The notes: generated by a model not told the origin, from the letters alone. A stretch of 8,663 bases of DNA from Bacteriovoracaceae bacterium UBA2428 (GCA_002343545.1 DDRA01000042.1:45938-54600), one strand, 5' to 3'; positions 1 through 6,939 are shown, counted from the stretch's first letter. Numbers and translations: made by a program.

Positions 1-995
1 GCGGGCATGGGGATGCCCCACGCGACGTCGCGCGAAATCGAGCGGTGCGCCCCGCCGTCCAGAAGCTCCGAAGGGATTTCCTGGGCGTCGAGCGAGCGCC
101 GGGCTTCCGTAAGATCGGCTTTCGTCTCGAACTGGAGCTGCACCTTCTTGCCCGGCGCGTACTTGCTTTTGTGTTTGGGGAGCGAGGCCTTGAGGCCTTT
201 GTACTTTTCCTCGTGCACGTTGGCGAAGGCGAGCGAAGGAAGCACGGTTCCCAAAACCTCGGTGTACACGGCCGCGCGCCAAGTTTTGTCTTTGGTCTGG
301 ATCCAGGTGCGCAGGGGCTCCGAAACCTTCCAGAGATCAAGCCACCAGTGAACGGTGTCGCGCAGTTCGGGGACGGCATCGCTGAGCGTGCTGCGCGGGT
401 TGAGCAACTCCGAAGGCTCGTACTGGGATCCGCACTTGTCGCATTGATCGCTGTAGGCGGACTCGTTGTCGCACTTCGGGTTGGGGCACTTGCCGTTGAC
501 GAAGCGATCCTGGAGAAAGCGGGAAAGCTTGGGATCGAACCACTGGCGACTCGTGCGTTTCTCGAGCATGCCGTTTCGGTGGAGCTTGCGGATGAAGTCC
601 TGCGAAAGCGCGCTGTGGATCGGGAAACAATCCGGACGCGAGGTTCCCGAGAAAGTGTCGAACGCGATCGAGTAGTTCTTGAGCGTGCGCGACTGCTGGT
701 CGTGAATTCCGTCGATGAACTCGCGAACGGGAACGCCGGCCTTCAGGGCGGCAAGCTCGCTCGTCGAGCCGTGATCGTCGTTGCCGCTCACGAAGAGGAC
801 GTTCTCGGCGCCGATCAGCATGCGAAGATAGCGCGCGCAGATGTCGGGCGGGATCAGCGCGCCCGCGAGGTGGCCAAGGTGAACGGGGCCGTTCGCGTAG
901 GGCATGCCCCCGGTGACGACGGCGCGTTTGGGGCGCTTCGCTTGGCTTTTGATGTTCTCGATGTCGAGCGCGGGAATCTTGGGGCGAGGATCCAT
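1..995 (-). CDS. metG: Methionyl-tRNA synthetase, N-terminal 331 codons (3' end outside window)
   Basis: Class I aminoacyl-tRNA synthetase that charges tRNA-Met with methionine in the cytoplasm. Read from ATG at 995 the frame stays open to the window edge. The Rossmann fold begins with TGGMPYANGPVHLGH (residues 28-42), which carries the class I signature HLGH at 39-42; SGNDDHG at 70-76 and GTSRPDCF at 117-124 are also family-typical. The zinc knuckle follows FVNGKCPNPKC, with C170/C175 and C185/C188, i.e. Cx4C plus Cx2C instead of the Cx2C pairs of E. coli MetRS. It continues through YEPSELLNPRSTLS (about 192-205) and RDTVHWW, and ISRDVAWGIPMP (320-331) re-enters the catalytic core. Between W231 and I320 lie 88 residues where E. 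coli, from memory, has about 26, so there is an insertion of about 60 residues. The KMSKS loop and anticodon domain lie beyond the edge. Start: no strong ribosome binding site; the ATG gives 28 residues before the first conserved strand. It is the last visible gene of a four-gene minus-strand run, 48 bp after the acyltransferase stop. Identity is secure; start less so. Confidence 0.95.
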   Translation of the reverse strand, partial: MDPRPKIPALDIENIKSQAKRPKRAVVTGGMPYANGPVHLGHLAGALIPPDICARYLRMLIGAENVLFVSGNDDHGSTSELAALKAGVPVREFIDGIHDQQSRTLKNYSIAFDTFSGTSRPDCFPIHSALSQDFIRKLHRNGMLEKRTSRQWFDPKLSRFLQDRFVNGKCPNPKCDNESAYSDQCDKCGSQYEPSELLNPRSTLSDAVPELRDTVHWWLDLWKVSEPLRTWIQTKDKTWRAAVYTEVLGTVLPSLAFANVHEEKYKGLKASLPKHKSKYAPGKKVQLQFETKADLTEARRSLDAQEIPSELLDGGAHRSISRDVAWGIPMP

Positions 996-1043
996 GCCCC
1001 GTTTATAGGGGGGATGGATTTCGATGACAAGAAAGGCGTCGCC

Positions 1044-1898
1044 CTAGGCGCGAAAGAATCCGTCGCGTTTGAAGGCGGCCATGCGCGCGTCTTTCTCGCG
1101 GAAACGCTCCATGATCCAAGCGGAAAGACCCGCTTCGTCGACCGGTAGCTTTTCGATGGGATAACGGCGAACTTGCATGTGGTAACGGCCGTTGACTTGG
1201 GTGAAAAGATCCCACATCGAGGGAACTCCCATTTTCGCGGGATAGCCGATCGTAACGTCGTAGATGGCGTCCACGTGCTCGCGAAGTCCGATGACCGAAG
1301 CCGCGAAGCCCCGCGTGCGCGGGAGCAAAACGTTCGTCGTCCCGGGGATCCCGCTTTTCGCGGCGAAGGCATTGGAGCTCGCGAGCTTGGACTCGGTCAG
1401 GCGCGTGCCTTCGGGAAAGCTCACGAGCCACATGGGGATGTCGTAATGGAGAAACTTGGCGAAGGTCTGCCGAATCGTTTGTTCGTCGCGATCCCATTCG
1501 CGCTTGAGAAAAACGCAGTCGAGGAACTGCATCCCCCAACCGATGCCCGGAACGTAACGAATGACGTCTTTCGCGAACCACTTCATGTCGCCAAGGCGCT
1601 TCTTGCGCCAGGCAAAGGTCATCAGGGCGACGACGTCGGGCATCTGTTGATGGTTCGAGATGACGATCGCGTTCTCGAGCTCGGGCACGGGGTCGCCGGT
1701 GAAAATGGGCTTGGTGCGATGGATGATCTCCGACCAAAACACGGACAGTCCCCACCAGCCCTGCGCGATCTGCCGGTTGATGCGCCGAAAGAGGGTGCGC
1801 GAGATCGGATAAAAAACCAAACTCAGTATCTGCAGGGCGTTCGCCACGAGCAAAGTGGAGAAAAGACAAAAGCTGGTGAAGATTCCGAGGATGAACAC
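1044..1898 (-). CDS. PlsC-family 1-acylglycerol-3-phosphate acyltransferase, LPAT/AGPAT-like
   Basis: 284 aa. Probable transfer of an acyl chain to lysophosphatidic acid or a related lysophospholipid at the inner membrane. A hydrophobic N-terminal segment (about 2-32) anchors it. The PlsC motifs are in order: NHxxxxD as NHQQMPD (82-88, catalytic His and Asp), FLKREWDRDEQT (about 130-141, motif II region), FPEGTR (161-166, phosphate binding), then LPRTRGF and IYDVTIGYP. KREWDRD, EGTRLTESKL, NVLLPRTRGF and the AIYDVT segment read more like plant LPAT2 or animal AGPAT3-5 and the YihG type than like short bacterial PlsC (about 240 aa); this is judged from memory of those families. The start is GTG at 1898 with no clear Shine-Dalgarno; no earlier in-frame start is apparent, and the TM segment begins at once, which supports it. 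It lies 70 bp after the MMPL gene and 48 bp before metG on the same strand, without a visible terminator. Exact acceptor (LPA, cardiolipin-type or another lipid) cannot be read from sequence. Confidence 0.9.
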   Translation of the reverse strand: MFILGIFTSFCLFSTLLVANALQILSLVFYPISRTLFRRINRQIAQGWWGLSVFWSEIIHRTKPIFTGDPVPELENAIVISNHQQMPDVVALMTFAWRKKRLGDMKWFAKDVIRYVPGIGWGMQFLDCVFLKREWDRDEQTIRQTFAKFLHYDIPMWLVSFPEGTRLTESKLASSNAFAAKSGIPGTTNVLLPRTRGFAASVIGLREHVDAIYDVTIGYPAKMGVPSMWDLFTQVNGRYHMQVRRYPIEKLPVDEAGLSAWIMERFREKDARMAAFKRDGFFRA

Positions 1899-1968
1899 AG
1901 GCCAAGGATGACGCCGCTCGGGCTCCCGGGCAAGGGGCGGCCCGACTTAAAGCGCCGGATTCCTCCGC

Positions 1969-4149
1969 CTAGCGCGGATTTCCTTTGGGCAGAAGGGCTC
2001 GGAAGATCCAGTAGTCGCCGAAGATATTCGCCAGGAACCCGAGCGCGAGAACGGCGCCGAAAATTTTGGGGGGGTGAAAAACGGATCCCAGAAAGACCAG
2101 GGAAACGATCGACATCGAAAGTCCGACGAGAATCGTGGGTCGGCCGAGCGTCGCGCTGCTCGCGAGCAAATCCTCGGTCGTCATGCTTTGGCCCCGGCGG
2201 CCGTGGAGCAGGAAGTGAATCGCGTTGTCGCCGCAAAGCCCCACGAGGCTCGAAGCGAAAACGCAGGTCAGCACGTTCACGGGGATCTGGAACACGAGAA
2301 ACGCGCCGAACGGCACGGCGACTCCCCAAACGGTGCTCAGTAAAACCGCCGCGAGCTGCCGTCCGTTCAGGCCGCGGGCGCGCGCAAGCCACAGCGTGAG
2401 CCCCAGGACGCAGAGGATTTCCCAGAACGGGTCGAGCATGACCGGCGGGACGAGCTGGGAGAAATCGGTGTAGAGGGCCATGGGGCCGGCCGTCGCGCAC
2501 TCGTCGCCGCAAAGCGAGCGGATTCGTCCGAAGAGCGCGGCGAGCTTCTTCGACTCGAGCGTCGAGGCGTAAACCACCAGCCGGTGCGTGCCGTCCGCGG
2601 CTTCGTAGCGGCTCAGCCAACGGCCGTTTTCGAGCAGGCGCTCGCCCATTTCTCGGAGCTCGCCCGCCGGCCCGAGGAACTCTTCACTCATCCAGGCGCG
2701 GTCTTCGCAGAAGGCGACGAGGGGAAAGTCGCAGATTTGCTTTGAGAGCTCGCTCCGTCTCGCGTCCTGGACGGTGGGCGGGAAAAGCACGGAGAAGTCC
2801 GTCTGGAAACTAAGCTCCGAGAGAAGGTCTTCCGCTTGGACCCGGTAAGCGTTCTCCTTCGGGAAGAGTCTCAGGGGATGGTCGCTGACTTCGAGACGGT
2901 CCCAGAACAGGAAGGGGACGCAAACGAGGATGGAAAGCGGCCAGGCCAGCCAAGGGGGAAACTTCGAGCGCTCGAGTTTCGCGATCCAGACGGCTTTCCA
3001 CGCCTTGCGCGGGTTGATCCAGCTTGCTCCGAAGCGCGGGAAGCATCGGAAGAAGGCCGGCAGGGCGAGAAACAGGATCAGCCATTCGAGCAGCGCGCCC
3101 GCTCCGGCCCAGAGTCCAAAATTGGCCACCATCCGGATGTCGGACTTGAGGAGACTCCAGAAGCCGATGAGCGTCGTGAGGGAAGTCAGGAAACCGGGTA
3201 GCAGCGTGCGGCGCAGGGAGAAGGTCGGCGTCGATCCCGGATGCTCGAGCTGACGTTCCGAGGCGAAGATAAAATCCTCTATGGTCGCCACGGCCATCAT
3301 GAGGAAGAGGCCGCTGGAAAGGGCGTCTACCGAATGGCCCGCCCATCCCATGAGCCCGTAGATCGAAAGCCCGCTCGCGGCGAGGGTCGTGATGAAGATA
3401 AGCCCGGAACGCCAGGTTCCGAAGAAAAACCGAAGCAGCAGGATCGTCAGGAGGCAGGCGATCACGTTGAGACGGGAGTTGGCGCGGATACCCAGTTTGA
3501 GTTGCCACTCCTGGAAGGCGGGGCCCGCCCCGAGAGTCTCGAGATCGTCGCCGGCCATCGCGCGCGCCGATTCAAAAAGCGATCCGACGCGGTCGTGGTC
3601 GAGGGGAGCCGCGAAGTCGAAGGAGAACAGCAGGGCGTCGCTACGTTTGGTGGCCATGAGCGGCCCCCAGCCGGAAGCGCGCAGCGGCTCCACGGAATAG
3701 GGCTGCGTGGCCTTCGTCGGATCGCAGGGGTTCTCGAGGATGCGCGGAAACCAGATGCGCCCGTTTTCCTCTCGTGCCCATCGACGCGGCTCGAAGGAAC
3801 TCAGCGCGCCCGAGAAGTTCTGCTCGGGATCGGTGAGTCGTTCTCCGTACCAACGAAAAACACGGCAGCCTTGGGAGTGGGTGAGCGCGCTACCCGGCTT
3901 GGCCCTTATCAAAAGAGTCGCCGGCGTGCCCGTTTCGAACTTATCTTCGAGTTCCACGGTCGGCGAATAAGAAGGGTAGGAAGCATCGGCCATGGAGCGG
4001 ATCGACGTCGAGACCTTGAGCCGTGCGAGCCCCGACCAGGCGAAGATCAGGAACGCCGCGAAGAGCCCAAGGCAAGCCCGTGGCCGGCGCACGGCGAAGG
4101 CGATCAGGCTTCGCAGGATCCCGTGCAGTCCATCCAAGAGAGATTTCAA
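1969..4149 (-). CDS. MMPL/RND-superfamily membrane exporter (HpnN-like lipid transporter class)
   Basis: 726 aa with the duplicated RND plan. TM1 is about 26-42, a large extracytoplasmic domain about 43-225, TM2-6 about 227-366, TM7 about 400-416, a second extracytoplasmic domain about 417-572, and TM8-12 about 573-718. The TM4 region reads ATIEDFIFASER (288-299) and the TM10 region GLCGDNAIHFLLHGRR (637-652). These align with the MMPL consensus G-[VI]-D-Y-x-I-H, so E291 and D641 are the likely proton-relay acids. Members of this class export lipids or other hydrophobic molecules using the proton gradient. The start is TTG at 4149, whose last two bases lie within the TGA stop of the upstream gene (TTGA), with GAAGAAAG about 9 nt before it. 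The next in-frame ATG (residue 53) would remove TM1. The position between a CapA-like protein and an acyltransferase suggests an acylated lipid or surface polymer as cargo (inference). At this size it is closer to two-domain MMPL/HpnN proteins than to about 1,000-aa AcrB pumps. Confidence 0.9.
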   Translation of the reverse strand: MKSLLDGLHGILRSLIAFAVRRPRACLGLFAAFLIFAWSGLARLKVSTSIRSMADASYPSYSPTVELEDKFETGTPATLLIRAKPGSALTHSQGCRVFRWYGERLTDPEQNFSGALSSFEPRRWAREENGRIWFPRILENPCDPTKATQPYSVEPLRASGWGPLMATKRSDALLFSFDFAAPLDHDRVGSLFESARAMAGDDLETLGAGPAFQEWQLKLGIRANSRLNVIACLLTILLLRFFFGTWRSGLIFITTLAASGLSIYGLMGWAGHSVDALSSGLFLMMAVATIEDFIFASERQLEHPGSTPTFSLRRTLLPGFLTSLTTLIGFWSLLKSDIRMVANFGLWAGAGALLEWLILFLALPAFFRCFPRFGASWINPRKAWKAVWIAKLERSKFPPWLAWPLSILVCVPFLFWDRLEVSDHPLRLFPKENAYRVQAEDLLSELSFQTDFSVLFPPTVQDARRSELSKQICDFPLVAFCEDRAWMSEEFLGPAGELREMGERLLENGRWLSRYEAADGTHRLVVYASTLESKKLAALFGRIRSLCGDECATAGPMALYTDFSQLVPPVMLDPFWEILCVLGLTLWLARARGLNGRQLAAVLLSTVWGVAVPFGAFLVFQIPVNVLTCVFASSLVGLCGDNAIHFLLHGRRGQSMTTEDLLASSATLGRPTILVGLSMSIVSLVFLGSVFHPPKIFGAVLALGFLANIFGDYWIFRALLPKGNPR
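4146..4149 (-). other. Stop/start overlap TTGA, translational coupling of capA-like and MMPL genes
   Basis: On the minus strand the bases TTGA hold both the TTG start of the exporter and the TGA stop of the CapA-like gene. This is the 4-base overlap typical of translational coupling, here with the less common TTG in place of ATG. It supports co-expression of the two proteins in one operon and supports TTG as the real start. Confidence 0.7.
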
Positions 4150-5186
4150 GGTGAACGGCTTTCTTCGGGGTAGATGAGCGACAGACGAGCTTGCACTTTC
4201 TCACGCAGGGAAGGGGAGAGCTCTTCGACCTTGCACCAAGCGAGGATCCCGCCGTGTCGACGCAGGTAGTGAAAATCCATGCGGTAGCCCGTGGGCCCCA
4301 GGCACTTTCCGCCGCGAAACGCGAAGTCGACCGAGAGAAGGGGCGAAAGACGAGTCGGCCAAGAAAGTTGAAGCCCCAGAAAGTTGCCCAGGCTTTGAAA
4401 GCATATCGAGCCGGCCTCCCGGACAATCGGTCCGGGAACGTGCGAATGAAGGCCGACGACGGTGAGGTTGCGGCCCTGGGCCAAGCGGCGGAACCAGTCG
4501 CGGTACTTCGCGGCCTGGAAGTGGCGGAACTCGAGCCCCCAGTGGGGAAAAACGAGCAGGTGCTCGTCGTCCCGAAGCTCGAGCTCGTCCAGGTAATTCT
4601 CGTTCCACTTTACGGTGCTTCGTCCGACGGGGTCGTCGGCGAAGTTCATCCATTCGCTCGCGGCGGCGATCGCGATGGGGCCGGCCGAGGTGCCAAGTGT
4701 CTCCCGCTTGGCCCGGCCCGTCAGCGCGATCCCGCGTTTTTCGCAGTACTCGACCGTCGAGCGAAAGCCCGCCTCGCCGAAGTCGGCGATATGGTTATTG
4801 GCGAGATTAAGGATCAACTTCTTGGGATCGAGCGCGAGCTCCTGCCAAAGTTCATCGAGATACTCTTCGCTGAGCTTGAAACGAAAGGTTCGGGGAGATC
4901 GACCGGCTTTGCGTCGCTCGGCGATCGGGGCCTCGAGATTGATCCAGACGCGGTCGGCGTCGTTCAGCGTCCTACGCAGATCGGGAGAGGCGCGTGGCCG
5001 CTCTTCGGCGTAGTAACCGATGAGATCGCCCGCGAAGACCACGCGCGCGTTCGCTTCTCCCGCCGCGCGCAGGGATTGGGCCACGCGAGGAAGTCGGTTC
5101 GGGTACAAGTCGAGAGACTTGAGGGAGGGCCGCACGTGGTAGCGCAGCCAGTTCAGGTTCTCGAGGAAGGGGTAAGGCGATGGCAT
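4146..5186 (-). CDS. CapA/PgsA-type protein, metallophosphatase fold (PGA_cap family)
   Basis: 346 aa. The family motifs of bacterial CapA proteins are all present in order: VVFAGDLIGYY (49-59, GD metal ligands), WINLEAP (81-87), ILNLANNHIADFGEAGF (125-141, the N-NH-D-G motif), FPHWGLEF (213-220, HWG.E), VVGLHSHVPGPI (243-254, the GxHxH motif) and SLGNFLG (265-271). CapA/PgsA proteins of Gram-positive bacteria take part in poly-gamma-glutamate synthesis and export, but the fold is a calcineurin-like metallophosphatase and most members have no proven substrate. No signal peptide or TM segment precedes the domain, so it looks cytoplasmic or peripheral, unlike membrane-anchored CapA. The other poly-gamma-glutamate genes (capB/pgsB, capC/pgsC) are absent from the window. 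ATG at 5186 lacks a good Shine-Dalgarno; AGAGGA lies too far upstream (over 20 nt). First gene of the minus-strand run, diverging from the hydroxylase over 34 bp. Fold call strong, function open. Confidence 0.88.
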   Translation of the reverse strand: MPSPYPFLENLNWLRYHVRPSLKSLDLYPNRLPRVAQSLRAAGEANARVVFAGDLIGYYAEERPRASPDLRRTLNDADRVWINLEAPIAERRKAGRSPRTFRFKLSEEYLDELWQELALDPKKLILNLANNHIADFGEAGFRSTVEYCEKRGIALTGRAKRETLGTSAGPIAIAAASEWMNFADDPVGRSTVKWNENYLDELELRDDEHLLVFPHWGLEFRHFQAAKYRDWFRRLAQGRNLTVVGLHSHVPGPIVREAGSICFQSLGNFLGLQLSWPTRLSPLLSVDFAFRGGKCLGPTGYRMDFHYLRRHGGILAWCKVEELSPSLREKVQARLSLIYPEESRSP

Positions 5187-5208
5187 CGAAGCCGGCTTAG
5201 GCTACAAT
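5180..5208 (+). promoter_or_regulatory. Candidate sigma70-type promoter for the hydroxylase gene
   Basis: ATGGCA (5180-5185, 4/6 to TTGACA) is followed by a 17-bp spacer and TACAAT (5203-5208, 5/6 to TATAAT). The predicted transcription start near 5215 would leave a leader of only about 6 nt before the ATG at 5221, where no Shine-Dalgarno is visible, so translation could be near-leaderless. The -35 lies over the first codons of the divergent CapA-like gene. Matched by eye only. Confidence 0.35.
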
Positions 5209-5220
5209 CCTCTCGCTAAG

Positions 5221-5997
5221 ATGCAAGCGAGCGTTCTTTTCCGTCGTCTTTTCTGGCCCCGCGTCTTGGACGGGAAACCCTGGCCCGTTCGGCTCGGCAT
5301 GTGGCCGGCCGCGTGTCTCCTCTCCTGGATGAATCTCGCCATCGAGCGATCGATCGGGGAAGAAGCGGTTTTTCGATCGCCGTCGGAAGTCGATGAATCG
5401 CTCGCGGAGTTGAGCCAAGGTTTCCGTGAGATTCGGCGTGAGTGTCTGGCGTATCTGGAACTCGGCGAGCGAATTCCGGGCTACCACGATCTGGATCCGA
5501 TTCAGAAGTCGATCTCGACCCGACTTTCTCCGACCCGCCGTTGGAAAGTCATCCCGCTCGAAGTCTTCGGGCGTCGACCCGTCGCCTTGGCGTCCGCTTT
5601 CGAGCGCACCTACGCGCGCCTGGACCGGGTTCCGCGTCGTTTACAGGTGCTCGTTTCGATCTTGGAAGCCGAGAAATCCGTGCCCGCGCACGAGGGTCCT
5701 TTCAAGGGTTACCTTCGCTATCACCTCGGACTCGTGGCGGAGGATCCCGAAACGCGTTTTCTCCGCGTCGCGGACGAGCGTCGCCACTGGCGGGAGGGCG
5801 AGGCTTTCGTCTTCGACGACAGCCTCGAGCACGAAGTCGTGAACGCCTCGCCGTCGGAGAGGATCGTCCTGATGGTCGACGTCGCTCGCGATCGACCGGC
5901 CTGGGTCGCGCGATTGGTGGCTTCGCTTCGTCCGATCGCGAGCTGGAGCTACGGGAGGAAAGTCCTACAACGCTTCGAAGCCCACCGCCGCGCTTAG
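5221..5997 (+). CDS. Aspartyl/asparaginyl beta-hydroxylase family protein (LpxO-like Fe(II)/2-oxoglutarate oxygenase)
   Basis: 258 aa. The double-stranded beta-helix core has the family motifs: SILEAEKSVPAHEGPF (146-161), whose HxG (H157-E-G159) matches the iron-binding HxG of AspH, which lacks the usual carboxylate ligand; LRYHLGL (165-171); W190 plus GEAFVFDDSLEHEVVN (193-208), with H204 as second iron ligand; and ERIVLMVD (213-220), with R214 likely binding 2-oxoglutarate. Bacterial relatives include LpxO, which 2-hydroxylates lipid A acyl chains, and peptide or natural-product hydroxylases, so the substrate is not fixed by sequence. Residues about 27-40 are moderately hydrophobic and could be a membrane contact, as in LpxO. 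The ATG at 5221 is the first start but has no strong ribosome binding site; M27 is an alternative. It diverges from the CapA-MMPL-acyltransferase operon, so a role in the same lipid or envelope chemistry is plausible (inference). Its 3' end overlaps the convergent membrane-protein gene by 33 bp. Confidence 0.88.
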   Translation: MQASVLFRRLFWPRVLDGKPWPVRLGMWPAACLLSWMNLAIERSIGEEAVFRSPSEVDESLAELSQGFREIRRECLAYLELGERIPGYHDLDPIQKSISTRLSPTRRWKVIPLEVFGRRPVALASAFERTYARLDRVPRRLQVLVSILEAEKSVPAHEGPFKGYLRYHLGLVAEDPETRFLRVADERRHWREGEAFVFDDSLEHEVVNASPSERIVLMVDVARDRPAWVARLVASLRPIASWSYGRKVLQRFEAHRRA

Positions 5998-6387
5998 GGT
6001 CGCGAGAGCGAGGTTGAAGACGACATGTTTGAAGTTACGCGCCGACGTGGATCCGAAAGCTCGGCAGAAAAGATCCCGAAAGAACCAACGGCTGGCGGTC
6101 CGCGCAAGAAAGAGAACGGCAAGGGAAATGAGCACCGCGCGCTTGGGGGCGGGCTCGAAGCGGAGGGCCTGGGCGCAAAGCGTAGCGAGCGCGAGCGCGA
6201 AGCATCCGGTCATCTTCGTGACGTAAAGAAAGGCGGGCGAGTCCTCGAGCCTTCGCGCGAAGGCGTCGGTTCCGTAGAGAGCTTTCGTGATCCGCGCGAG
6301 GACGGTCGGCGACGCGAAAACAAAGGCCCCCATCACGAGATGATAGAGGGCCGTTCCGAAGAGAATGGCGTTCGCTAAATCGACCAC
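5965..6387 (-). CDS. Small four-TM membrane protein, unknown function
   Basis: 140 aa; I do not recognise the family. Four hydrophobic stretches (about 5-25, 54-74, 82-99, 119-137) are separated by short basic loops (for example RRLEDS and FRDLFCRAFGS), which suits a compact inner-membrane protein. The start is GTG at 6387, 2 nt after the TGA stop of the AhpD-like gene, so it is almost certainly co-transcribed and probably translationally coupled with it. The next internal Met (19) lies inside TM1, which supports the GTG. Three cysteines (C62, C71, C108) are seen but form no metal or thioredoxin motif. The last 33 bp lie antisense to the end of the hydroxylase gene. Reality as a gene rests on the hydrophobic pattern and tight operon spacing. 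Confidence 0.7.
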   Translation of the reverse strand: MVDLANAILFGTALYHLVMGAFVFASPTVLARITKALYGTDAFARRLEDSPAFLYVTKMTGCFALALATLCAQALRFEPAPKRAVLISLAVLFLARTASRWFFRDLFCRAFGSTSARNFKHVVFNLALATLSAAVGFEAL

Positions 6388-6389
6388 GC

Positions 6390-6923
6390 TCAGGGCTTCT
6401 CGTACCCTTCGGTCGCGAGTCGGCGACCCATGTCCGCGTAGGCAGGGTGTCCGGCCTCGGGCGCCCAGGTGCCCAGACCATCGACGTAACGGTTGAACAT
6501 GCAGAAAGCCGCCGCAATGAGGACGGTGTCGTGGATGTCTTGATCGTTGGCCCCGGCGGCCTTAGTGATGTCTTGCGATTCGACGTGCTTTCCGCCCTTG
6601 GCGACTTTGACGGCCACGTGCAAGAGAGCCTTCATTTTGGGCGAAAGGTCGGCTCCGTCCACGCTGCGGAGCGCGTCGTCGACGACGCCGGCCTGCGGTC
6701 CGTAGTGGTGGCGGGCCGCGGCCGAGTGCGACTCGCAGCAGAAGAGACAGGCGTTCGCCCGCGACACCACCGAAGCGATGAGCTCCCGTTCGGCCGAGCT
6801 GAGAGACGCGGGACCACGGAGGATCGTTTCGGCGAGGGCGCCGAGCGCACGGGCGGCTTCGGGGCGAAAAGCCATCGGCCCCAGGATTCCGGGAAGCTTT
6901 TCGGGCAGGGATATGTGAGCCAT
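6390..6923 (-). CDS. AhpD/carboxymuconolactone-decarboxylase-like (peroxidase-related) protein
   Basis: 177 aa, mainly helical. The AhpD-like active site is clear: E46 in SSAERELIASVVSRAN, then ACLFCCESHSAAA (58-70) with the CxxC pair C59/C62 and H66, the E...CxxC...H arrangement of alkylhydroperoxidase AhpD-fold proteins. A further C63 sits beside the pair. The second half (CMFNRYVDGLGTW, 141-153) is like the C-terminus of TIGR01926-type 'uncharacterised peroxidase-related' proteins. Expected role: thiol-based peroxide reduction or disulfide exchange in the cytoplasm; a decarboxylase role is unlikely without pathway genes. Start: the frame is open upstream to 7004, but ATG at 6923 has a perfect AAGGAGG 6 nt before it and a promoter further upstream, so the shorter form is chosen. 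It heads a two-gene operon with the small membrane protein. A strong palindrome at the predicted transcription start suggests repression control. Confidence 0.88.
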   Translation of the reverse strand: MAHISLPEKLPGILGPMAFRPEAARALGALAETILRGPASLSSAERELIASVVSRANACLFCCESHSAAARHHYGPQAGVVDDALRSVDGADLSPKMKALLHVAVKVAKGGKHVESQDITKAAGANDQDIHDTVLIAAAFCMFNRYVDGLGTWAPEAGHPAYADMGRRLATEGYEKP

Positions 6924-6929
6924 GGCGAT

Positions 6930-6936
6930 CCTCCTT
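6930..6936 (-). promoter_or_regulatory. Ribosome binding site AAGGAGG that fixes the AhpD-like start
   Basis: A perfect anti-16S match (AAGGAGG on the minus strand) stands 6 nt before ATG 6923. It is the strongest Shine-Dalgarno in the window and rules against the longer frame starting at 7004. Confidence 0.85.
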
Positions 6937-6939
6937 ATG

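Noticed and set aside
45..1148. 367-codon plus-strand frame
   Set aside because: Antisense shadow of metG and the acyltransferase end; GC-rich codons keep the opposite frame open, and the protein has no recognisable motif.
1918..1945. Inverted repeat TCGGGC/GCCCGA between exporter and acyltransferase as a terminator
   Set aside because: 16-nt loop with competing pairings and no T-tract; the downstream genes continue on the same strand.
1173..2399. 408-codon plus-strand frame
   Set aside because: Antisense to the acyltransferase and exporter; low-complexity Arg/Gly-rich product, no domain.
3241..5219. Two long plus-strand frames (3241-4173 and 4191-5219)
   Set aside because: Antisense to the exporter and CapA-like genes, whose motifs are unmistakable on the minus strand.
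5187..5270. Minus-strand promoter for the CapA operon
   Set aside because: Only weak hexamers (TTGCAT with TAGCCT, about 3/6 each) are seen; nothing strong enough to call.
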